DNA of 64,000 nucleotides from Taiwanofungus camphoratus (Eukaryota > Basidiomycota > Agaricomycetes > Polyporales > Taiwanofungaceae), in contig CP021223.1 of assembly GCA_003999685.1 (NCBI GenBank), forward strand, positions 930,001-994,000, written 5' to 3'. Under the pieces are notes generated by a model. The model saw nothing but the letters and a program-made list of their open reading frames with translations. It did no database searches and was not told the DNA's origin. Shown one piece after another: positions 1 to 11,542 of the stretch. A program made the position numbers and the translations under genes. Each line of letters begins with the position of its first letter. Position 1 is the first letter of the stretch.

Positions 1-3000
1 CCAAGTGCAAGATTCTTGACAAGGTGCACACGGTGTCGAACAATAGTGCTTGCACCGTGCGTGTTGGCAGACCTGTCGACAGGTCTCTTTGCAGAAGGGA
101 GTGCATTCATGGTTCTGCGAGCACGCCTTGCCACACAGGTGTCCACAGTACAGCGTCCTCTCACACGGATGGGGAACATGTTGTATTCTGGGTACTGGGC
201 TATCGTCTGCTTCTGTCGCACTATCGCCCTGCAGGAGGTTCAGCGTCTGGCATCGGTGACAGTGTGCTTTGCAACTTCGACCGCAGCATGTCATGTTACC
301 GCCACACACCGCTTTGCAGAGGAATTGTGCAGGGTCCTCAAAGCATTTCATGGTGGCGAAGTGCTCGCATCGCGGTAGTCGCCTATTCGACAAGACTTGG
401 CATGCAACCTCGGAAAGGTCGTCGAGTTGGTAACTATCATTACAGAGATAAGTTGAAAAGATGCAATGAGTTCGAGTTGCTCACCAATCAACATGAGGTG
501 CAATATGTCCACAGGGCAGTTTTACGCTTTCAATTCGGGCATGACACTTCCCACATGCATCAGCGCATTGTCTGGGGCACGGATGGCCACGAGAACATAG
601 CCGTGTGCAACGCTGAATGCATGCAACTGAGTGATGATTTGGATCATCTGAGTGACACTGAAGAAAAGCACCTGGTAAAATATGAAAACAGACATTCTAA
701 GCAGCATACTCAACTTTATACGGACATAGATGTCCACAGTTGAGACGTGCATCACATTGCCGCAGACACCCACCTTGTCAAAGGATCAAGACAAGAACAC
801 TACAACAGGATGCGACTTACCATCTGGCGCAATTCTGGGGAGATGTCCCGGTCTTGAAATGTATTCTACTGCTTCTTGATGACGATGACATCGCACGGGG
901 AATGCATCACCAACACTATTGTCTTCCTCCAACTGGCTAATTACTGAGCGCCACATCTCGCTTCTCGAAGACAAGTTGGAGGCATTTCCGAGGATGTACA
1001 GACCCTCACGAGCCCGAGAAAGTGCCACTGTTTCAATTATGTGAGCTTCAGCCATGCCCATGCAAAAAAAAAAAAATACCATTGACGCGATTGTTAGACT
1101 TGCGAGATAGACAGATTCAGACGACGTTTAAATCTCACAGTCGAAATCAGCTTACTCTCAGGAAACCAATATTAGCACGATGTACGACAGAGTGACCATA
1201 TACGGTCTCATCGTCTTCAGAGCCACCAGAATTTCTGACAAGTGAAAGTATGACGATCTGTGGGAACCATACAATGCATTCAGAGCCCAAGTAGACTTAA
1301 ATCGAAGCCGCCTACCTTTGCCTCTTCGCCTTGGAAATTGTCTACTGTGCGAAGTCGTACCTATGATATGAAGAGACTTGATATGTATGAGAATGTGTAA
1401 GTCATATGTCTGCTCCTTACCCTCCTGGAAACCTTTACATGTTCCACAACTACGTTGGACCCCTGTACAACATCTTTCTCTGCATCGCGGTCGTCCAATT
1501 CCGCCTGATCGCGCTCGTCGAGGACTACAGCAACTTCTTGCGCTAATGCATCTCTTACGCGAGCAAGCTGTCCAAGGTAAGCGCACAAGACAACTATATC
1601 ACCTTCTGCTGAATACAAGCCTTGCCTGCATCTCTCTGCTTTCAGTACCAACATGTGACCAACGCATGGGACTCATACCGGAGGAAGTATAAGACCAGGT
1701 CTTTGATCATCTCAACCTGGAATGCTCTCTCCATTATCACGATATATCAAGAAAGATATGGCTATCGTACCTCGAAAATGTTATATTTACTTACAGAGTC
1801 GTCTTCAGACCCATTTTCCTTGTGGTTGTGGGTCAGGAAGAAGACATTCTTAGCCATGCCTCGAACAGGTGGGTAATCTTTGACCAGATCGTGATCTTGA
1901 AGCCTAGGATACAAGGTCGACCTGTCAAAGATTAAACGTCAGAGAAGACATGGACCCGAATTAATATGAACGTTTACAAGTAAACATACCTAACAAGATT
2001 AGCTATTGCCGGCCTCATTCGACGTTGGACATCTATCTGCGACATAGGTAATCCAGTTGTGGACAGCCGTTCCATCAATGACATATCGAATTTGAAAAGC
2101 ATGTTCCCTCTTTTGTTGTCCATGGACAACGCTAAAATAAAATGTGAGATTTGGATGCTTAATCCTGAACTCATCCTAAGCTCACAGTAATTATTAAGTG
2201 TTGGGCGTAGTTGCAACGGATCTCCTATGAGTATAAGATGCTGAACGGTAGGCACAAGACTGCCCAAAACGTGTGCCTCTAAGACTTGCCCAGCCTCCTC
2301 CACAAGCATGATACGAGGACCTATACCCTGACAACAAAGCAAGAGATCAGTATACGTACTGCAGCTCCAAGTGAGAGGACATACCTTCAGGAGGCTCGTT
2401 AACTTTGCGGCGCCTCAACCAGGCACAAGTCAGAATCCTGAAGGTGGAATACAGCCACCGGTGCACAAACTTACCTGTGGTTGTGCAGCCGATAATATCA
2501 ACATTATGGAGGAGATGTCGGCGAGTCTATTCAGACAAAATGAGCGTTTAAGTTGTGATCCTGTCTAAGAACTCATACCTCGTCTTGTTCCTCATTGTAC
2601 TTGCTGAGAGTAGTCGAGTGACGATCACGAAGCCGTTCAAACTCCATGATCCTCGTCTGCTGGCGAATCACACGAATCTCGTCTGTCCAATGTGTATCCA
2701 ATCGCTGTCGCTCAGCACGCGACATTGACCACATATCATCGGTGTCGCCACCCAGTAGATCAGATATGCCTCTGCTAGACGAAGGTATGTGTGGAATTCC
2801 AGCACAACCTAGTGTCAGAAAAAAATCTTCCAGATTTTTGAAGTCGCTTGGATGGAGGCCAGTCGACGACGAAGGGGCCGCAAGACGAGCAACGTCATGG
2901 TCAAGAGGAACATCATCACTAAGGGCGTCGTCCTGCAACTCAGCGGCGTGAGAAGTATGTTCGACCTGAGCATGCATCCACGTTTCTTCGGGTGAAAGAT

Positions 3001-6000
3001 CGAGGAGATCGATATCATCATCGCTTTCTCCACCATGAGAATGGAGAGACGTGTCACTAGCGGTGTTGATGTCTGAGGCAGTTTCTATCAGGGACAATAC
3101 GCTAAAGATGTTCGCATCTGGTCCCTGAGCGATTGGTTGCTGCGGGCTGAATGGTGTGGAACTCTCTGCGGCCTCCAGAAATTCGAGATCGCGTCCCTCC
3201 TTCCAGAACGCATACAATGATTCATCTAGTTCTTCATCACGTCTGTTCTTACCGGCAACTCTCCAGGAACCTTGTCCGCTGTCGGTCGTAACAAATGAAT
3301 AGAGGGTTTGGACCCATGAAGGTGGTGATGTCAGAAAATCGAAGTGTGACGGAAAATGTATCTCCATATATTCAGCAATCTCGTCCGAGTCAACTCGAGT
3401 TTTCATAAATTCTTTCATCAACTTCTTGATCTCGTCTTCGACATCCCGAAGAGCATGGCGGTAGCTAGCAGAGGAGCGATGCAAGCGTGACTTTCCAGCT
3501 ACTTTCTCCATGTTCTCGATTGAGAACTGGGAGATTCTCTCATCCGCAGATCGCGAGCCAAGTCGAACCAGTTTGTTCGTGATGTTAGCATCGAGGACAG
3601 AACCTAACATGTGATCGAGCGCATGGTTTGTAAAAGCGATCATGAGGACAGGGCCTGCTTCATTTGCAAGGAGCACACGCAGTAACTCGACACCTGTATA
3701 GCTCTAAATCGGCAAAACAGAGACATCATGATAAGAAAAGAAAACATGAGGTAACAACATACCTTTCCGGTCCCAGGAGGCCTATACAGAGAATTTGAAT
3801 AGGTGAAAGGAGTTCTGAATTTTCCAATAACTTACCCTTGAATCAAAACGACTTCTCTTGTCAGTGATGCTACAACAGCATCAGCCTGACTGGGATCTAG
3901 ACGACTGCTTCTTCTCAATATCTCACGAGCATGCTCGATAGACACTGGGTCCGATACAGTCAGTCTGAGGTCTTCGATACCTGTTTCCGGTGAAAACAAG
4001 GAGGAGAGCTGATAAGTGAAATTTGGGAGTCGTGCATACTCAGGTGGCGATATTTCCAACTTGTCAAAGAATGCTGGCGGACGGTGAACGAGATATCTGC
4101 TGAAGGGGACAATTTCCGGATTCACCCGCAGCGCATTCAGGAATGGTCGGATAGATTCATACATGACGGTTGCTTCTACCAAGAATTTGCTGCCTTCGCG
4201 TTCGTGCTCGGGATTTCTCAGCTCTTGCAGAATACGCAAGACCACATCTGAGTCAAAGAACGCGATGCGCAAACTGACTTTATCGGTGTGCTGTCTGGCG
4301 GAATCACTCAGATCGTGGGCAGAGCTGGAGATGGTGCCGAGGTGAACATCGACACTGTTACCAGCTCGTTTCCAGATAAAAGCTACCAATCCACCTTGTA
4401 TCAATCGCTTGCTGGCCATGCTCTCCCAGAAGGCTACGCGGGCATTTGGGTATTGTGAACGTGCGCGACCAGGAGGAGCGTCAAGCGTTAGGCCTACTGA
4501 TAAACCGCGCCGGTCTGGCACAACAGACGAGAAATCAACGTTGGTGTACACGTTGAAAAGCACGGTATCTTGGCCAGTAACATGACCACGATACTTTCCG
4601 CCACGTTTCTGGATCAGTTGAGCCAATTGCGTGTTGCCTCGAGTTTCCATGAGATCATCTAGGACGAGTTGAACCGAGATACGTAGTGATGCTCTAGGAA
4701 ACCATTAGTCTAATTGCAGCAAGATGTATGCGGCCAGAATCTCACGTTAGCTCCTCTCTCAAAAGACGGAACTGAATATCAAGCAGGCGTTGCATACTTT
4801 CAGCCGGAAACGGGTGTGGTGCGCCGTAAAGATTTGCAGGCAGAAATGGAGAGATTCTACACGTAAGTTCTGCATGGGTTGGAGCAATCCGAATATCGGT
4901 GATGCTGACAAAGTCGTTGTCGTGACGTGGCCCTTCTGTGCGTAATTCACCAGGTCCCTCATATGCGTTCTCTAAGGCAGCCAAAACACCATTATTCGTT
5001 CGCGAGTGTGAGCTCGATGCCACATCTCGAGCCGGTCTCTGCGATCGCTGGAGCTCTCCATATTTTCGGTCAACAATAGCCAAGAGCTGATTAATGTGGT
5101 TGTTGACATGTTGTATAATGTGATCGCGGGCCTGAATTGAGGCCGTTGCAATCGCATCATCAAATGCAGGAGGCGTCAACGAGACTCCAGCGATCCATGT
5201 GTCTGTCCATTTACGCAGGTCGAGCACCAGGGTGCGCAAAAGAGGATGCGTGGCTAATGCGTTCTTGAAGCGTGTTACACATCTGAGAGAAAATATCACA
5301 CATGCATGATTTTTGAAAATTATCAGTACTTACTCAAATAGTACCTTTTCCAACGATACAATCACTTGGCTTCCGACGGGATCTTTCCCTGCAACCAGTG
5401 GCGCATTGGGATCTTTAAATGACTTCGCAGTATATATAGCATCATCCAGACACGAATGAATGACGGTGGAAAAATGTTCGAGGTTCTCCATGATGAGAGT
5501 ATACAGTGCGCTGTACGATCGTTCATTATTAAATCAGTTCTGAAACCGTCAATCATTCGAGAAGACGTACTTGACTAAATGGCTTGTTATGCTGGTCACC
5601 ACGAAGTCGGATGAGAGATACTACAAGCCAATCAGAATCACTATCAGGACAGACAAGCAGTCAACAGACATCACTCCTACGCACCCGAAGGAAAGGAACG
5701 TAGCCTCGTTGGAAAGAGAGCACAGTCCTCTGGCTGCCAGCTTTAATTGAGACCTCTGGCCAAGAAATGATGTCATTGAGACGCATGATCCCGTTGCCCT
5801 GTCCCAGACTGCTATCAAAATTCGGTGGTGAATGTGCAGAACATTCATCACACTCACTGTACCGAGGGCAGAAAGTAGTAACTAGCGAAAATGCTTAGGA
5901 ACACGATTAGCAATAGGTAGACAAGGACGCATACCTGGCCATCTTCAGGTGACTATGTCACGCTGTCAGCTAACATAAAAGACAGGATCGGTGACTGATG

Positions 6001-6554
6001 AAACTCACCCATTTGGAATTGTTTGCAGTTGCATTGCCGATCAAGGCCAAAAAGCTGTATACTTCAAGCGATGACCTGAACCGATAGTTATCGGCTAAGA
6101 ACCGTTTCAGATGATTGTGAACTTCTGAAGGACTCAAAGGTTTTGACGCATCGACGAAGAAAAAACCATCCGTTCCACGATCCGTTAATTTTGCCAACCC
6201 TCCAGGCGTAAGGAACGGTGCCAGTGATTGTACCGTGGAGCCAGATGCGGAACTTAGATTGATGGTAGAATTGGTGGTATGCTTGTATCGGCATTGGAAA
6301 CCAAATTTGCAATCACCGCTAGTCCAGAAGGTGTTACAAACCCCAGGAGGTGGTCTTGAGACTGTTGACGACGCTTCGCCAGCAATGTTCGCCCTACGAT
6401 CAGGTGCCTGAGCTACGCCACGCGACGCAGATGCACATGAGTGTGCAGCTGCACCTTGTGGCGGACCACCCGAGCCCATGTGTAGATATCTGCATTTCTG
6501 TCCTCGTCGACAGCCACCGGGTTTATTGTGGAATCTGCAGATTTCTCCAGACAT
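1..6554 (-). CDS. ZNFX1/Hrr1/SAD-3-like superfamily 1 RNA helicase, C-terminus cut by window edge
   Basis: Multi-exon gene read right to left. The start at 6552-6554 opens with MSGEICRFHNKPGGC. Two CCCH fingers (C-x8-C-x5-C-x3-H) lie near 6480-6545 and 6280-6340. SF1 helicase motifs follow in order: Walker A PPGTGK split by an intron at about 3762-3779, motif Ia AFTNHALDHML near 3620, motif II VEEAGQVLEAH near 2300, motif III LIGDPLQLRPTL near 2220, QRRMRP near 2020, GDIVVLCAYLGQL near 1590 and VALSRAREGLYILGN near 1000. From about 780 to 1 the protein is cysteine- and histidine-rich with NFX1-type fingers (for example CGHLCGKAC) and is still open at base 1. Known relatives (fission yeast Hrr1, Neurospora SAD-3, animal ZNFX1) act with RNA-dependent RNA polymerase in small-RNA silencing. 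A silencing role here is inferred from that homology. Confidence 0.9.
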
Positions 6555-7185
6555 TGTGAGGAGAGAAATGGAACAAGACGGCAAACTGTTGTTGCCAACT
6601 TATATGAACGCTCTGAGCGTCTCCGAGAGCTTCGAAATCCGCATACAGCCTATATCATGGGTCAGGTTTGCCAAAACAATCAGAACGCATGGCACTGTGG
6701 GGTTCTGGACATACCTATAATGTGTGGCGTAGCAATGAAACGCGGCGCATTGTGTGACTCGGAACTTATCGAGAAGTCAACGGATCGTCGACAACAGACA
6801 CCCATACACGTATCAATAAAGCCTAGACCACAATTTTGGACCCTGGAATGCATTTGGTGATTATCAAAGGGAACAACGCGAAATTGCTACGTGCACAGTG
6901 AGCGTGAGGCAGTTCCTCACATCCCGGTATCAAACTGGAGCTGTAATATGACATGCCCATCATACTGCAAGTAATTTCTCCCAAAAGTTTTCCAACAACG
7001 CGGGCATTAGTTGTCTAAATCGGCGAGCGCTGTCAGTGCCATGCTCTTCGCATTTTCGCAACAACGAACGCGCCGCAGCAAAACGCGTCAAGAAGCCTGT
7101 CAAGAGGCTCAGCACTTGCCTCTTTGGGTTTCGCGGCTCTGCCATGATTTGACGATTAACAAGCCTAATACTGAGGCTGTCAATC
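6555..7185. promoter_or_regulatory. Divergent intergenic region between the helicase and ETF-alpha genes
   Basis: About 630 bp separate two start codons that face away from each other, so this stretch probably holds both promoters. I see no convincing gene and no strong TATA or CCAAT element that I would assign with confidence. Confidence 0.5.
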
Positions 7186-8360
7186 ATGCTACGAGCACCC
7201 TGCATAGTATCCCGCCTGCCTCGGCTTAGGCCTCTGTACAGGTATTATGCAACGTCGCCGGGTCCTCATGCTCTTGTGTTCCTCGAATACCGTGAAGGAG
7301 TCATCGACTCTGGCTCACTGTCCGCCGTCAATGCAGCACAACAACTAGGTGGACAAGTCACTGGTCTTGTTGTCGGAAGCACGGAACAGGTGAAGGGCGT
7401 GGTGCAAAGGGCAAAGCAGTGAATTCTGTTGCAGATTGTGTAGTGCTTTGGACGGCTGATGGTTATCCAGGTTGAAGGGCCTGAACACACTCCTTCACTG
7501 CAGCTCGTCGCAATACTCTTCGCCTGTCCCGGAGATCGTATCCCCTCTCCTAGAGCGCCTGCTCTCCAACGGTTCCCCTTTCACCCATATTGTCTCCGCT
7601 CATTCTTCTTCCGCCAAGTCATTGCTACCCCGAGTAGCCGCCAGACTCGACCTTCCCGCTGTCTCTGATGTCACCTCCCTCCAACATGACAGCTCGTCCA
7701 ACGAAACCATATTCACGCGCCCCATATATGCTGGAAACGCAATTGCAACCGTCCGCGCCCCCTCAACTATTCCCATCAAGTTCTTCACAGTGCGATCGAC
7801 GGCGTTCTCAGCTGTGCCTTCTGAAGAAGGATTGCAGGTGGAAGACAAAGCGATTGACGCCGTCGAAATATCAGATTCACCTGCAGAACATGTGAGGACT
7901 GATTTGACCAAATCAGACCGTCCTGAGCTCGGCGCCGCGAGCCGAGTTGTGTCGGGCGGACGAGCACTGAAAAATGCCGAGACGTTCAAGGCGACACTTG
8001 AGCCTTTAGCAGACGTCCTGGGTGCGGCCATCGGAGCCTCGCGCGCCGCAGTTGATGCTGGGTATGCAGACAATTCGTTGCAAGTAGGCCAAACGGGCAA
8101 AGTGGTTGCTCCTCAACTGTACATGGCGCTCGGTATTTCCGGCGCCATTCAGCATCTTGCGGGAATGAAAGACTCAAAACTCATTGTCGCCATAAATAAG
8201 GTGCGATCCAAAGTCTTCAACAGCTAGCTCGTGAATCAGCTCAACTGTGAATCGAATATAGGACCCGGATGCGCCTATCTTCCAGGTGGCGGATGTGGGC
8301 TTGGTAGCAGATCTATTTGAGGTTGTTCCAGAACTCGTTGAGAAATTGAAGCAGCAGTAG
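7186..8360 (+). CDS. ETFA: Electron transfer flavoprotein alpha subunit, mitochondrial
   Basis: Three exons, 7186-7418, 7471-8200 and 8262-8360, give 353 residues with GT...AG introns of 52 and 61 bp and no frame conflict. The N-terminus ([20 protein letters not shown]) is basic with many leucines and few acids, like a mitochondrial presequence. The C-terminal FAD domain shows [43 protein letters not shown] and [20 protein letters not shown], all classic ETF-alpha signatures. The protein pairs with ETF-beta and passes electrons from acyl-CoA and other dehydrogenases to ETF-ubiquinone oxidoreductase in the matrix. Length matches the family. Nothing looks broken: the stop that appears after exon 1 in an unspliced reading lies inside intron 1. 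Confidence 0.95.
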
Positions 8361-8649
8361 CTGAAGACGTACATCGTCACAGACATTGCATAGCGCATTT
8401 AGCCAGTCACATAGAATGGTACTATGCCTACTGGTAGAGTCGGCACACTCCCTCAGTCGGCACTTAGGGTCTCGACGAATAACATTTTCGGTATTTGTGA
8501 AAGTCATTAAAAAAGATGAGCTTTTGACCAATCAGAAGCAGTTGCCGACTGAGTCAGGGTGCCGGCTCCATACGTAGGCATAGTATGCAGTGTCAAATGG
8601 CTCGCAACTTCGGTAAGACAAAATAACTTGTTCAAAAGTAATCTAAATT

Positions 8650-8729
8650 CTCCCTGGCGGGGAGTCGAACCCCGCTTTCGCGCGCACCAGAATGACAGGC
8701 GCGTGTACTAACCGATATACTACCAGGGA
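8650..8729 (-). tRNA. tRNA-Asp (GTC) with a tiny intron
   Basis: On the minus strand the acceptor arm TCCCTGG pairs with CCAGGGA (discriminator G). The D arm GTATATCGGTTAGTAC is normal, the anticodon loop reads CTGTCAT with anticodon GTC, and the T arm CGGGG-TTCGACT-CCCCG is perfect. The CGCGC/GCGCG anticodon stem encloses a loop 6-8 bases too long, which implies an intron of that size just 3' of the anticodon. With 8 bases removed the mature tRNA is 72 nt, the usual size for tRNA-Asp. A run of four T lies a short way downstream. No CCA is encoded, as expected for a nuclear gene. Confidence 0.9.
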
Positions 8730-8921
8730 CATGATATGTTGTGCTCAACGATGTAAATATTTAGTGAAATTCCGAGTACGTGAAAATCAGCAGCAAAGTC
8801 TGCTCATTTATTTAGCCAACAAGCCGCCCTCTAAACCGTACAGACGCATGCAACATGGATTGCAAGTGCGAAGATGTTCAGCAGTTGAATGGAGAAAGTT
8901 ACATAAAATGTGACGAGACTT

Positions 8922-10698
8922 TTATGTTTCAGACGTCCACATATCACTGGCTTGGACATTACTGTCCATCCACTTCAAAGCTCTCTCTACCTCTGCTTCC
9001 GGAGTCGTCTCCCACAGCCAGTCCCACTGTCTCTCTATCGCTGGGCCCAAAGTTTGCGTATCCTCACCGTGGACACCGTTCAACTCGTACATTTCGCCAG
9101 ACTCGCGCGAGCCTTTAAGAACTCGGTTTGCAAGGGGCAGACGGACGTGCTCATAGGCTAATAATGCACGCGGGAGTGTGACCCGAGTAGTGCTTTGATG
9201 GCCAAGTAGACAGGCGAGAATATAGGCATCCTGAAAGCGCCCATAAGCATGGGTTAGAAGGGAACTTGTGGATAATCCAAAGCATGTTGCTTACCTCGAT
9301 GGCTTGCCCAGCACCAGCCCCTTGATGCGGGCTCGTAGCGTGAGCCTAAAAGGCGATATATGGACTGCACACAATTCAAGTCGACGAACAAACGCACGGC
9401 ATCTCCTAGAAGAACAACTCTGTCTGTCACATACGCAGGTAATGGGCGTAGTTGGTGAATAGCCCATCGTGTAGGCTTCTCAATACACTACCAAAAGCAG
9501 CGTATTAGCTGCGTGATCAATACCGCCGCCGATGTACCTTGAGAAGCTCCACAACTTCAGGCTCCCAGCCTGCATAGCAATCCAGTAGCTCCGGTTGAGT
9601 ACAGTCGGCTACCCAAGGATCATTGAAGACAGATCCTTCTTTCTCAGGGTCAGACGCAAACGCGACGACATTCACGATGCTGCCTCTCGAGATCGAATAG
9701 CTCACAACGTGCTGACATCATTGGATTACCGATCAGAAGCGATCCTGCAAGCACGCCCATCAAGGCGTACCTTGTTCTTGCCGCAATACTACACTCATCT
9801 CAACATCAGTTGGTCAGTACGAATGAACCTTTGGCCAACGTACCATCATAGGCGTTTCAATCGTTTTATGCAGCGTACCGTCAACTCGAGCTAAGTGGCC
9901 GACGGGTATGAGGCCTCTGTACGCAATAGTTCCTGTCCATACAGGATCAATGAAATCCAGAAAGTGGGACTGTCCTTCCGTGGCTTTCTCTTCTAACAAT
10001 TGCTGACGAACTACGGACTTGATGCCATCGCAGCCTACCAGAAGATCGCACGTCGCTATTGTGCCATCAACAAAATGGAGCTTGACTGAATCTTCGTGGC
10101 TCCGACATGAGTAGGATCGCAGCCGCTTTCCAAAATGTGCAACACCATCCGGTAGATGATCAACTAGTACGTCGAGAAATTGGGCTCTGTGAAAACGTAT
10201 GCACCCATCTAGGAGCATCGATGTGAACATAGTCAAACTACGAAAAAAAATCGGAGGACAATACACGCACAAGGTAAAGTGAAGAGGTAGAAGCGGGAGC
10301 CCTCCTGCGGTTGGTCTGATCTACGATAATCAAATCCAACACCTATATGCAGAGACAAAGATGGAGATGGCGAAAGAAGGGACTGACTAGCACATACCTG
10401 GGGATTCATCCGGAGGAGCATGTGCTATTTTAGAGAATTCAGAAGCCATTCCAAGTAAGGAGAGTATCCTCCACGTTCTGGACCATATCATGACACCTGC
10501 TCCGATTTCTTGAAAACGTCCTGCTGCCTCATAGATATCCACTTGAACGTCTGGAAACTTCAAGAGGGAGACTGCTAGACACAACCCGCCAATACCTCCT
10601 CCACTATGCACCAGAGTTCGATTAAGAGTTCGACCACAAGAACAGAAAATGAATCGAGCGACGAACCAAATTGCGACTCTGAATTTCGCCGCGGGCAT
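8922..10698 (-). CDS. FAD-dependent aromatic-ring monooxygenase (salicylate hydroxylase-like)
   Basis: Starts at 10698 with MPAAKFRVAI. A short intron then joins to the Rossmann motif CGGGIGGLCLAVSL, followed by VDIYEAAGRFQEIGAGVMIW. The mid-domain DG motif CDLLVGCDGIKSVVR near 10010-10050 contacts FAD, and the C-terminal part reads FASDPEKEGSVFNDPW and later LPLANRVLKGSRESGEMY. The reading ends with SDMWTSET and a stop at 8922-8924. This is a group A flavoprotein monooxygenase, a family that uses NAD(P)H and O2 to hydroxylate aromatic acids such as salicylate. The actual substrate cannot be told from the sequence. At least five introns, all short. Neighbours give no pathway context. Confidence 0.88.
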
Positions 10699-11542
10699 TA
10701 AGGTCGATGAGCGTAGGTATATAACTAGTCAAGCTAGCAGTGGAAATCTTGCAGAGTCGACTTATCATCGTTATCGTTATTCTCGGTGACTGAACTTCCG
10801 AGTCAGGGAAAAGTAAGATAGAAAACCTGGACTTCCTGATGCTATCGGGATCCAAGCATCTGGGTGCATGTCGAAACCAGTGAGAACTTCGGGACACGGG
10901 ACAATAGAAGGAGACGCCAGTGGGACTGTGTCCTTCAATGCTACCTAGTTTCGACATGTTATGCCAGCGAAGACCATACTTTTCGAGTGCAGCCAAAGTG
11001 CATAAGGCAGCACTGTATGTTGTCCGGCGGGTCGAGCACTCCGATAGAAACTGAGCAACATAACATGCACCGTCACATCCCATCACTCAAAGTGACCTCT
11101 GATGATCTGGGTTCGTGAGCTGATGAGTCCCAACTGTTCGAGGCTTCATAACATATGTCTACAGAAGAAGTACAGTCATCGCGCAGACTAGAAAGCAGTG
11201 CCGCGGCTATAGCCTATATGATGTCACGCAGACCGTATTGTAGCGCTTGTCTTGCATCTCATTTACCAATGTCTAGCTATATCATAGTATGCAACCAACT
11301 TGAATATCTAGCCAGAGTAACTTTGCTGACACCGGTACTGGCTCTGTTGAACGATCATGACCTGCAAGTAACCGACCGATAAATAATTTGCTGTTACAAA
11401 TCCTTCACATTTTTCACCGCTCGTAGGCAATGCGAAATTGGCACAGGTACAACAGGAACAGTCTATATACATGCGACGATAGGTTACGAATGATGATGAA
11501 CGAGACTTCAACATAGAGCAAACATGAATTTCACATTCGAAT
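10699..11542. other. Intergenic, no supported gene
   Basis: Lies upstream of the monooxygenase start and downstream of the RRP12 stop. Open frames here are short, overlap on both strands and show no recognisable motif. It presumably holds the monooxygenase promoter and the RRP12 3' end. Confidence 0.5.

Noticed and set aside
7410-7475. Early stop in the ETF-alpha frame
   Set aside because: The stop lies inside a 52-bp intron (7419-7470); the exons join in phase through [11 protein letters not shown].
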